Shown in pieces: positions 8,453 to 14,890 of a DNA stretch of 41,410 nucleotides (positions are counted from its first letter, which is position 1; every line of letters begins with the position of its first letter). The notes beneath the pieces are model-generated. The model saw only the letters and a list, made by a program, of their open reading frames with translations, did no database searches and was not told the origin of the DNA. A program made the translations under genes and the position numbers. The stretch covers positions 26,782-68,191 of the forward strand of contig DDUV01000027.1 of the NCBI GenBank assembly GCA_002344975.1, read 5' to 3'. The DNA comes from Saprospiraceae bacterium UBA2329. Its GTDB lineage: Bacteria; Bacteroidota; Bacteroidia; Chitinophagales; Saprospiraceae.

Positions 8453-8682
8453 AAATTTAGTAACTATTCAGCGCCCCGCTAAAAGCCATGAGCTTCGACC
8501 ACGCCTCGGCGTGGCGCGAGCTTGATGTTCCAAAATGGAAAAAAGCACTCATTTTCAGAGGGATATTTTGAAATTTCCCCCAATGGGAAATCTTATTTTT
8601 GAACAAAAAAACAACCACGCAGGGCGTGGTCGTGGCTTGCAGCTTGTAGCTTTTGGAGACCCGCTGAATAGTTACCAAATTT
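8453..8682. repeat. MITE/REPIN-like palindromic element, ~230 bp, copy 1
   Basis: The element is bounded by 21-bp terminal inverted repeats (8453-8473 and 8662-8682) that differ at one position; their inner 14 bases, GTAACTATTCAGCG and its complement, match exactly. Just inside each end is a GC hairpin of the CCACGCC/GGCGTGG type. The centre holds GAAATTTCCCCCAATGGGAAATC, itself palindromic apart from a short loop. Related central sequences occur near 29.67 and 29.81 kb. It contains no gene and sits at the 3' ends of two converging genes, exactly at the edge of the AT-rich island. Confidence 0.75.
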
Positions 8683-8694
8683 AAAATGAAAAAA

Positions 8695-9861
8695 TTAATT
8701 TTCTACACATCTGCAAGAAAGTCCCATCAGTATAGAGCTGTCATTTCTTCGAAAAGAGGTGACGTCACCAAGCTGGAAATTCCAGGCTTCATCTTTATTT
8801 TGGGTTGAGACACTACTGCTCCAATAACTTGCAACCCGGAAAATCTGTTTAAATTGAATATTGCCGTTGTAAACATCCCGAAACCCACCACGATTTGGAT
8901 TAAAACCGTCTTCTCCTCCTTCCATCAGGGCATTGAACGTGACCGTAGCATCACCAATGTACTGCTCTGTTTCAAAGTCTCTATATCCGCCACCATAGGA
9001 ATTAGCCAATGAAATCCATTCTTCATCAGAGGGCAAATGCCATCCTTTTGGACATGCTTTAAGCGCAGCTTTCCATGAATAGAGCCTTCCAAATTCTTCG
9101 CCATATACTTCATTATTATCATAACAGTATGAGTCTGCCATTTCAAAATTTAAATTCTTTGTCATCCATTTTTTTCCATCTTTCATCACTTTATAAGAGT
9201 ATATTCTTCCATCCCGTAAATCTGTCATAATCCCTTTTTGCGAATCCTTTTTGTCCGGCGTAATGAGAGGAATAAGTTGAATATCTCCCTTTTCGCGGCT
9301 TATACATCGGCACCTTGCAAGTGGTATGTCGTCGTTGATTGGATTTTGGCTACGGGCATACCATTGAAAACCCTTGTCATCCTCTACAAAAATATAAGAC
9401 CCAACTTTATTCATTTCATATTGTGAACTACTCCAAAAAGTATTCATTCTGAAAGAACCATCTGGTTTATTAGAAGTGTTCACATCGCTTCTATTGGCAT
9501 CTGTAATAAGAACGTTTTTCGTCTTAGCATCCTCATTGCAACAGCCATATTGCTCAATAAAATACTTCCATTCCAAGTGGTTAGGAACATGCCAGCCTGT
9601 TGGGCATGCTTCTTTTAAGTCTTCCCAAGAGTAAAAACGGCCATGTTTACATGATTTATCATTTTCGCCGCATATGGAGTTTTGCGCATCATAATTCAAG
9701 TTTTGAGTCATCCACTTTGTACCATTTTCCAAAACAGTATAACTATAGGTTTGTCCATCCCTGCTATCTGTATATATTTTTTTAGGTGGTGCATCACAGC
9801 CAACCAAAGCATAAGCACAAGCCAAAAAAATGATAAAATTAATTTGTAATCGTAGATTCAT
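8695..9861 (-). CDS. FISUMP-domain lipoprotein (two tandem domains)
   Basis: A 388-residue predicted lipoprotein; the lipobox is LVGC with Cys22. It contains two copies of the Fibrobacter succinogenes major paralogous (FISUMP) domain. Copy 1 (~32-188) has DGQTYSYTVLENGTKWMTQN, GRFYSWEDLKEACPTGWHVP and ends ARCRCIS. Copy 2 (~216-388) has DGRIYSYKVMKDGKKWMTKN, GRLYSWKAALKACPKGWHLP and ends LSCRCVEN. FISUMP domains are surface or exported carbohydrate/adhesion-type modules of unclear biochemical role. Base composition is AT-rich, unlike the genes to its left, so it belongs to the island that begins here. No promoter was assigned with confidence. Confidence 0.85.
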   Translation of the reverse strand: MNLRLQINFIIFLACAYALVGCDAPPKKIYTDSRDGQTYSYTVLENGTKWMTQNLNYDAQNSICGENDKSCKHGRFYSWEDLKEACPTGWHVPNHLEWKYFIEQYGCCNEDAKTKNVLITDANRSDVNTSNKPDGSFRMNTFWSSSQYEMNKVGSYIFVEDDKGFQWYARSQNPINDDIPLARCRCISREKGDIQLIPLITPDKKDSQKGIMTDLRDGRIYSYKVMKDGKKWMTKNLNFEMADSYCYDNNEVYGEEFGRLYSWKAALKACPKGWHLPSDEEWISLANSYGGGYRDFETEQYIGDATVTFNALMEGGEDGFNPNRGGFRDVYNGNIQFKQIFRVASYWSSSVSTQNKDEAWNFQLGDVTSFRRNDSSILMGLSCRCVEN

Positions 9862-10164
9862 TCGTGTTTTATTTTGTGGTGTTGACTAATGTAGTGGACA
9901 AAGTAAGTTAAACGGAGTCGCTTTACCCGACACAACTACGGGCAAAACAATGGTCTATGGATTTGTAACAGTCCTTTTGATTCGGCAGACAAAATACAAA
10001 CTTATGGCACACCAACCAAGCCGGGACGCGAAAAAAAATGCGGGGGAAAGTGCATCTGCTCATAAAAACGACGGGTATAGTCCTTGCGCCGGGGCGCGCT
10101 GCGCGCGTTTATACCCCCACCCGCAGGCGGGTTTGCTGTTGTGCCCTAAATGTTAGTAGTTGCC
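9862..10164. other. Intergenic region with GC-rich palindrome; possible degenerate cassette site
   Basis: No gene is supported; the 68-codon + strand frame here has no protein-like features. A GC-rich hairpin lies near 10075-10125: GGGTATA and TATACCC bracket a CGCGC palindrome, followed by CCCGCAGGCGGG. The outer ends carry CACAAC near 9935 and GTTGTG near 10138 with GCAAA/TTTGC next to them, a weak echo of the attC-like sites further right. I regard it as a possible worn end of the cassette array. Confidence 0.35.
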
Positions 10165-10521
10165 TTATTTTATGCCCCAATACGCAATAAAAATACAGAC
10201 TGCAAATATGACAATATTGGGAATGATAGAAAGTTTCAGTTTGTAGTTTATCATCCCTGCAACAATCATTGTCAAGCCCAAGCACAAAGCAGAAATAGAG
10301 GATAGCGCGGGAAAATAGTTGAGTGCAGAAGGCAAAATCAAACCTATCGCCCCTAAAATTTCCAATACCCCTGCTGTTTTAATTTGCTTTTCGTCAAGGT
10401 TAATTAATCCTTTCATTCCTTTGTCAAGCAGTTTAGCCTTTGGGAGCATTAATTTGTTAATCCCCACGAAAATGAACAGCAATGCTGTGGCCGCTTTCAA
10501 TACCCAAATTGTTGTTTCCAT
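10165..10521 (-). CDS. DoxX-like four-helix membrane protein
   Basis: A 118-residue inner-membrane protein with four hydrophobic helices (roughly 5-22, 48-66, 73-90, 97-115). ATALLFIFVGINKLMLP, GVLEILGAIGLILP and the ALCLGLTMIVAGMI stretch are typical of DoxX-like proteins. These are linked to thiol/quinone redox processes in some organisms, but the role of short stand-alone members is mostly unknown. The start is just beyond attC-like site S1 (63 bp leader). In the cassette model this is one cassette. AT-rich like the rest of the island. Confidence 0.7.
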   Translation of the reverse strand: METTIWVLKAATALLFIFVGINKLMLPKAKLLDKGMKGLINLDEKQIKTAGVLEILGAIGLILPSALNYFPALSSISALCLGLTMIVAGMINYKLKLSIIPNIVIFAVCIFIAYWGIK

Positions 10522-10583
10522 TTTAGATTTGTTATTTATTCGTTTTATTCAGTTTTGTATCTGCCAATGTCGTTACTTCACTT

Positions 10584-10719
10584 GCCGCTGACGTTTTGGC
10601 GCTTGGCGCAGTGGCGGATTACGGAGCACAAAACTGTCAATACACCACAAAAGTTGATGCGAGGTAGAATGTTCAATTAACCACTTTACCCGCCATTGAG
10701 CCAAACGCCTGTTGGGTGC
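10584..10719 (-). repeat. attC-like palindromic site S1
   Basis: A ~136-bp imperfect palindrome. Read on the - strand it begins GCACCCAAC, then an arm GTTTGGC and ATGGCGG; the other half has the complementary CGCC(A) and GCCAAAAC. The outer GCACCCAAC is complementary to GTTGGGTGC at the end of S2 on the other side of the restriction-modification genes. The central portion shares AGCACAAAACTGTC with S2. The geometry is that of integron attC sites; no integrase is present in the window. Confidence 0.65.
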
Positions 10720-11725
10720 TGGCTTTCTTTTTGTCGTCTTTTGGTATGTTTTGCACTCGTCTATTTTTGATTAATATTCTAAAATATGGGCATTTCCCAT
10801 CTATTGATAAGTCTTTGTCATCGTTTCCTTTCCTGAATTTAATTAGTTCAAATTGGTCAGGATTGAATTTATGTAGAAATGTAATTGGAACTCCTATGTG
10901 TCCATCGTAGTCAAACGGAATGTCTTCTGTTTTGTCAACGTTTATGCCGTCATAATTGTCGTATTTTGGAAATTCATCTTCGTTTCCGAAATATTTTTTT
11001 GTTAGCTCAATGTCTTCGTGTCTCTTGAAGTTGTCCAAGTTTGTCAGCCACAAGCAATTGTTTGGCGATACAATTCTATTGCCTAAACTATCTATTCGTG
11101 CTTCTGTGCCATAAAGTTCATAGTGTTCTGGCACAATAAAGCCTGAAACACCCCTTCCAAGATTTATTCCCAACCAAGCTCTATTCTCTTTGATAAGTTT
11201 AAAGATCTCTTTGTATGTAATTGCGTTAATGTTACCGATAATCAAAAATTTCTTGTCATACTTTACTAATTGGGCTACATATTCTCTGAATAACGAAAAA
11301 GGAGGGTTTGTAACAACAATGTCTGATTGTTTTAATAGTTCAATGCTTTCAGAACTACGAAAATCACCATCACCTTTAAAATAAATAGTATCGTTAGAAT
11401 TTGGTGTGGACGTTTCGCCTTCTTTACCTGTATATTCAAAGAAGAAGCCGTTTTCAGTTTCTTCTGTATTAAATAAATCAATCTTTTGCTCTTGGTAGCA
11501 AGAAGCAATGAGTTTTTTTAGTCCTAATTCTTTGAAATTGTCGGCAAAATATTTAAAGAAATTGCTAATACGGGCATCATCACAATTACAATAAACTACC
11601 TTATCCTTAAAATGATTTTTATAGTGTTGCAATTCACTTTCAATATCAGAAAGTTGAGTATAGAATTCATCACTTTTTGATTTTTTAGCTTGTTGCAGTA
11701 ATTTATTTGTTGCGTTCCTTGCCAT
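10673..11725 (-). CDS. EcoRI-family adenine-specific DNA methyltransferase
   Basis: A 350-residue N6-adenine methyltransferase that should protect GAATTC or a closely related site. It starts MARNATNKLLQQAKKSKSDE, nearly as I recall M.EcoRI. The SAM-binding region has VVYCNCDDARISNFFKYF, and the catalytic NPPF motif is at residues 140-143 inside SDIVVTNPPFSLFREYV. FLHKFNPDQFELIKFRKG near the C-terminus is also M.EcoRI-like. M.EcoRI is ~326 residues; here the similarity stops at about residue 322 (FRILIKNR) and 28 more residues follow, the last ~15 encoded by attC-like site S1. The gene begins 6 bp after the endonuclease gene, in the same endonuclease-methylase order as EcoRI. Confidence 0.93.
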   Translation of the reverse strand: MARNATNKLLQQAKKSKSDEFYTQLSDIESELQHYKNHFKDKVVYCNCDDARISNFFKYFADNFKELGLKKLIASCYQEQKIDLFNTEETENGFFFEYTGKEGETSTPNSNDTIYFKGDGDFRSSESIELLKQSDIVVTNPPFSLFREYVAQLVKYDKKFLIIGNINAITYKEIFKLIKENRAWLGINLGRGVSGFIVPEHYELYGTEARIDSLGNRIVSPNNCLWLTNLDNFKRHEDIELTKKYFGNEDEFPKYDNYDGINVDKTEDIPFDYDGHIGVPITFLHKFNPDQFELIKFRKGNDDKDLSIDGKCPYFRILIKNRRVQNIPKDDKKKASTQQAFGSMAGKVVN

Positions 11726-11731
11726 AATACT

Positions 11732-12565
11732 TTACTTTTTCGTGATTTGATTGAATAAATCACTTCCCAACATTTTTAAAGATGTTTTTGAAATTTCAAT
11801 CATAATATCAAACATTTCCTTGTTGTCCCACTTTTCGCCATTCCCTTGCGTGTAAATAGATGTAGCTTGAAGCATAATCGTTTTGTCCTTGTGCTTTACA
11901 AATTTATTTTCGCACAAATTCGTGTTAATGGGCATTCCATAATTTGCCGAGGTCAACCTATCTAATCTATTTAACATACCTGAATTATATTCAAGCGTTA
12001 CAATCCTTCCGTCAGGTCGTTTAATTGAAATTGTTTCGGTCAAAAAGTTTGAACCTTCTAAGAACAGGACATAAGGAAAATGAGATTCAGAAAGCATATA
12101 GTTAGCGATTTCTGATATGTTTTTATGTGACCTTTCAATTGTATTTCCCGCAGCCATTAAGTCTTGGTTGTCTGCTGTGCCTACTTGTATTCCTTTCTTA
12201 ATGTTTTCAATGTCTTTGCCTTGGTGTTTGGCTTCTGAAACTAAAACAATTCTCCATTCACCGTTATCGTCTTTTACTTCAATTATGCCGCCATCGGGTT
12301 TGATGCTTGAATTTGGAACAAAAAGAGTCTGCCCTAATTCAGGGTCAATTTTCTTTAAAGCTTCGTTTATTTCTTCTTTTCTTATGCTTGTTTTATATTG
12401 AAACGTCAATTGCGGATATTCTTCTTGAAGTTGTGTAATTACAAGATTTGAGATTTCTCCAACTGTCAAGTCGTGCATTTTTGCATTGTCCCCGAAGATG
12501 CCTACCACACCTTGTGACTTTTTATGTTGGTTTGTCAACCTTGTTGATTGGTTATTTTTTGCCAT
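11732..12565 (-). CDS. EcoRI-family type II restriction endonuclease
   Basis: A 277-residue protein, exactly the length of R.EcoRI as I remember it, and colinear with it. Motifs fall at the same numbers: D91 in IKPDGG, E111 and K113 in SEAKHQGKD (the PD-(D/E)xK metal centre), N141, E144 and R145 in AAGNTIERSHKN, R200 and R203 in LNRLDRLT. These residues cut DNA and read GAATTC in R.EcoRI. One difference stands out: position 142, Ala in R.EcoRI's recognition loop, is Thr here. It should cleave G^AATTC or a variant as a dimer. It heads a two-gene operon with the methyltransferase and has its own -7 promoter element. The whole pair lies between two attC-like sites. Confidence 0.95.
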   Translation of the reverse strand: MAKNNQSTRLTNQHKKSQGVVGIFGDNAKMHDLTVGEISNLVITQLQEEYPQLTFQYKTSIRKEEINEALKKIDPELGQTLFVPNSSIKPDGGIIEVKDDNGEWRIVLVSEAKHQGKDIENIKKGIQVGTADNQDLMAAGNTIERSHKNISEIANYMLSESHFPYVLFLEGSNFLTETISIKRPDGRIVTLEYNSGMLNRLDRLTSANYGMPINTNLCENKFVKHKDKTIMLQATSIYTQGNGEKWDNKEMFDIMIEISKTSLKMLGSDLFNQITKK

Positions 12566-12590
12566 TATATTAGTCTTTTTTATCTTCTTG

Positions 12591-12598
12591 CAAATTTA
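12591..12598 (-). promoter_or_regulatory. Bacteroidota -7 element before the restriction-modification genes
   Basis: On the - strand TAAATTTG followed by C matches TAnnTTTG, 25 bp before the endonuclease ATG and between it and site S2. The cassette thus appears to bring its own promoter. No clear -33 TTG seen. Confidence 0.5.
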
Positions 12599-12631
12599 GC
12601 AATTAAGCTCGTTCTGTCGGTCTTTAATCTT

Positions 12632-12768
12632 GCACCCAACGGTTTGGCGCTTGGCGAAGAAGCGGATTTCGAAGCACAAAACTGTCTACCGGCACTGAAC
12701 TTGATACGAAGCAAAAAGCTTCATTTAAGCACTCAACCCGCTTTTTTGCCAAACGCCTGTTATAGGGC
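12632..12768 (-). repeat. attC-like palindromic site S2
   Basis: A ~137-bp imperfect palindrome. On the - strand: GCCCTATAAC, short spacer, arm GTTTGGC, AAGCGG, variable centre, CCGCTT, GCCAAAC, then GTTGGGTGC. Its left outer box matches (by complement) the box at the end of S3 and its right outer box the start of S1, so each gene-bearing unit is bracketed by complementary boxes. The centre contains GAAGCTTTTTGCTTCG and AAGTTCAGTGCCGG-like stretches shared with S4. Confidence 0.7.
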
Positions 12769-12780
12769 GTTTTTCTTCGG

Positions 12781-12978
12781 TCAACCTGGTCCCATTCCAT
12801 CTCTAAAAATAATTGCTAAACTAATATGATAAAGTAAGAATGAAAGTATCAATGCGAAAATTAGTCCTACGATTATTCGGTAAATCTTTTTCGTGTCCAT
12901 TAGTCTCCAAGCCAATGGAATTGTCAAGATTGGAGTTGCGAACATTGCGAACCATAATATTTGTCCAAATAAGTCCAT
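12781..12978 (-). CDS. Small membrane protein (65 aa), cassette gene
   Basis: A 65-residue protein with two membrane helices (about 5-26 and 34-56: IIVGLIFALILSFLLYHISL) and a short tail. It starts 1 bp after the stop of the upstream exported protein, so it is probably translated from the same message. Its stop lies 12 bp before site S2, as expected for a compact cassette. No family recognised. Confidence 0.55.
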   Translation of the reverse strand: MDLFGQILWFAMFATPILTIPLAWRLMDTKKIYRIIVGLIFALILSFLLYHISLAIIFRDGMGPG

Positions 12979-12979
12979 T

Positions 12980-13471
12980 TTATGCGTAACCGTTTACATC
13001 AAGTTCAAAGAGCTGTTTCTTGTCAAGATTGAACTTTACATTCCAATAATAACTACCACCATCGAGCACCATAATTCTACCTTTCAGCCAACGTTCAGTG
13101 TCGTCCTTGTCTCGTGCCCAGAAACAGTTGATAAGCAAAAACCTGTCTCCATTTTTGTCTATGTAACCAAAATATTGACGTTTATATTTATGCAGGTTTT
13201 TATGAATAATCGGTGTCGAGGATTGATTTACTAATGGATTATTTAAGGTCTTTAAATCTGTCGCCAAGGAAAGTTCTGCTTGGTCAATTTCTTGTCTCGT
13301 AGGTGTAAAACGTTGTCCCGGAATAAGGTCAAAATAATTTGAGGGAAAAATAGCAACGTCAAACCGCTTGGTCTTATAGTGGTCTGCCTTTTTAAAAGTC
13401 GAGTCTGTCTGGCCAAAAATGTTGCACGTTATCAACAGAATAAATGTCAAAATTGTTAGTATTCTTGTCAT
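12980..13471 (-). CDS. Exported hypothetical protein (163 aa), cassette gene
   Basis: A 163-residue protein with a signal peptide (MTRILTILTFILLITCNIFG, then QTD). The mature part contains GQRFTPTRQEIDQAELSLA, YFGYIDKNGDRFLLINCF and WLKGRIMVLDGGSYYWNVKF, which suggests a small beta-rich fold. I know similar anonymous exported proteins in Bacteroidota but no function. It starts 21 bp inside site S3's outer box and is followed at once by the 65-residue membrane protein; together they form one cassette. Confidence 0.7.
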   Translation of the reverse strand: MTRILTILTFILLITCNIFGQTDSTFKKADHYKTKRFDVAIFPSNYFDLIPGQRFTPTRQEIDQAELSLATDLKTLNNPLVNQSSTPIIHKNLHKYKRQYFGYIDKNGDRFLLINCFWARDKDDTERWLKGRIMVLDGGSYYWNVKFNLDKKQLFELDVNGYA

Positions 13472-13491
13472 TGTTTCGGTCGTCTTAAAAT

Positions 13492-13631
13492 GCCCTATAA
13501 CGGTTTACGTATTGGCGATGGTGGGGCATTTGGAAAACGTCAGCCCAACATTTGCAAAAGTACCCAATAGAATTACAAATATTGAGTTTACAACTGTCAG
13601 CCCCACTTTTGCCAATACGATGTTATGCAGC
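13492..13631 (-). repeat. attC-like palindromic site S3
   Basis: A ~140-bp palindrome. On the - strand: GCTGCATAAC, spacer AT, arm CGTATTGGC, TGGGGC, centre, GCCCCA, GCCAATACG, spacer, GTTATAGGGC. The arms differ in sequence from S1/S2 (CGTATTGGC instead of GTTTGGC) yet still pair, so the structure rather than the sequence is conserved. The outer boxes are complementary to the facing boxes of S4 and S2. Confidence 0.7.
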
Positions 13632-13641
13632 GTTTTTCTTG

Positions 13642-14493
13642 TCAAAATTTCCACCATTTTTTCTTTCCTGTTAGCTCTGTCAATGGAATTGATTTATTCT
13701 CACCATTCACTTTCTCATATTCAAGTTGAGCTGTCACTGGATCGATTATATGTTGCCAACCACCTGAAAAACTTGCTCTAATTTCACTTCCGTTCGGTGT
13801 GTAGTTTCTATCTATTTCAATTTTTCCAACTGTCTCGAAAAGTTCAGAATATTCTTTTTTAAATCTGTCGGGTAAATACCACGTAACTTTTGGTTGGTTT
13901 TCCCAATTTCCAAAATTCGCAACAAGAACTTTTGCATTTTCAAAATCCTTAATTGTTGGTCTTTCCGATTTGTTGATTCTTGTTGTCACTATTAAATTAT
14001 AGCCAAATCCTGTTCGTTTGTCGGTTTCTAATACTACAGCACCACCATAATTTCCGTCTGGAAGTCTAAATGTCAAGCAAGTTCCTTTTTCAAAAATCGG
14101 CTCCTCAATCTTTTTCTTTTTCCTTGCTTTTGGCTTGTCCTTTTCTGAACTAATTTTTACAAGAAACTTCTCTAATACATCCTTTCGTTTTCTTATTTCA
14201 TTTTCATCTGCATCAAGTTCTCTCCAAACTTGTAAGTCCTTTTCTGTCTGAATAATTTCTTTAACTCGATTGAATGTCTCTTGGTCTAATGATTTTGTTT
14301 CCCAAAGCGCCAAGGCAAGAGTAAACCAAAAGTTGTTTGATTCATCAGGATTTTCAATAAGTTCTTTGTTGTCACGAATGAGCTTTTCCGCAATTACATC
14401 TGGCTTTTCTCCTTCGTTGTAAAGGTCAAAAAAGTCAGCGTAAATGTCGCTCGAAGTGTCGTTACTGTTTATTGCTGTGCCCCACGTTCCCAT
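13642..14493 (-). CDS. DUF4259 protein with Imm26-like C-terminal region
   Basis: A 283-residue cytosolic protein. The N-terminus MGTWGTAINSNDTSSDIYAD is the DUF4259 signature; residues ~5-110 should be that helical domain. A charged linker (KPKARKKKKIEE) follows near 122-133. Residues ~135-275 contain FEKGTCLTFRLPDGNYGGAV and a later WYLPDRFKKEYS, like the Imm26 immunity-protein fold. Such proteins are common orphan cargo of integron-like cassettes and polymorphic-toxin immunity loci. No toxin gene is adjacent. Its stop is 10 bp from site S3 and its start 25 bp from S4. Confidence 0.7.
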   Translation of the reverse strand: MGTWGTAINSNDTSSDIYADFFDLYNEGEKPDVIAEKLIRDNKELIENPDESNNFWFTLALALWETKSLDQETFNRVKEIIQTEKDLQVWRELDADENEIRKRKDVLEKFLVKISSEKDKPKARKKKKIEEPIFEKGTCLTFRLPDGNYGGAVVLETDKRTGFGYNLIVTTRINKSERPTIKDFENAKVLVANFGNWENQPKVTWYLPDRFKKEYSELFETVGKIEIDRNYTPNGSEIRASFSGGWQHIIDPVTAQLEYEKVNGENKSIPLTELTGKKKWWKF

Positions 14494-14517
14494 TGTTTAT
14501 GTCTGTCTATTTAAAAT

Positions 14518-14658
14518 GCTGCATAACGTTTGGCAGCTACAAGAAGTTGGCGATTTCGAAGCACTAAACTGTCTGCCACCACTGAACCTGATACGAAGCA
14601 CAAAGCTTCATTTAACCACTGAACCGCCACTTTTGGGTAGGTGCTGTTACCTGCTGGC
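14518..14658 (-). repeat. attC-like palindromic site S4
   Basis: A ~140-bp palindrome. On the - strand it runs from the GCCAGCAGGTAAC box, through arm CAGCACCTAC and AGTGGCGG, to GCCAACTT, GTAGCTG and GTTATGCAGC. The inner part carries GAAGCTTTGTGCTTCG, also present in near-identical form in S2. Its GTTATGCAGC box is complementary to the GCTGCATAAC box of S3 across the DUF4259 gene. The arm CAGC..CTAC/GTAGCTG differs from S1-S3 but still pairs. Confidence 0.65.
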
Positions 14659-14742
14659 CTTCTGTCCTCCGTTTCACTGTAAGTCTTGTCAATATTAAGT
14701 TTTAGTGCAATTGTCTGCTGTGTTTGTCGGGCTGTGTGTCGG

Positions 14743-14869
14743 GTATTTTTATTTTTTGAAGCCTTGGGAAATTTTTAAAAACAACTTTGTCTACGTTGGC
14801 AAAGCAAGCTCTTTTGCAATTTTTGGTCTGTGGGTTGGCTTGCGCGAATTGCAAATGTGCTTGCTTTTA
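14743..14869. repeat. Second-type palindromic site and AT-rich inverted repeat, left flank of the glycan operon
   Basis: 14795-14869 is a hairpin with outer arms GCAAGC/GCTTGC and inner arms TTTGCAATT/AATTGCAAA, bulged by TCT opposite TGT. The site at 25176-25248 has the same frame (GTTGGCAAA start, TCT/TGT bulge, a shared central GGCTT) but different pairing arms. Outside it, 14743-14785 holds TTGTTTTTAAAAA and AAAAAATAAAAATAC on the - strand; the same two blocks occur in + orientation at 25265-25304. Confidence 0.55.
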
Positions 14870-14890
14870 GGATTTTTATACTTAAATCTA

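Noticed and set aside
9950..10156. A 68-codon + strand frame
   Set aside because: It runs through palindromic GC-rich DNA, has no domain or signal features and opposes the direction of the island genes.
10584..14658. CRISPR array or simple tandem repeats
   Set aside because: The four repeated sites are 0.8-2 kb apart with genes between them, are palindromic and differ in their arms. This does not fit CRISPR repeats and spacers.
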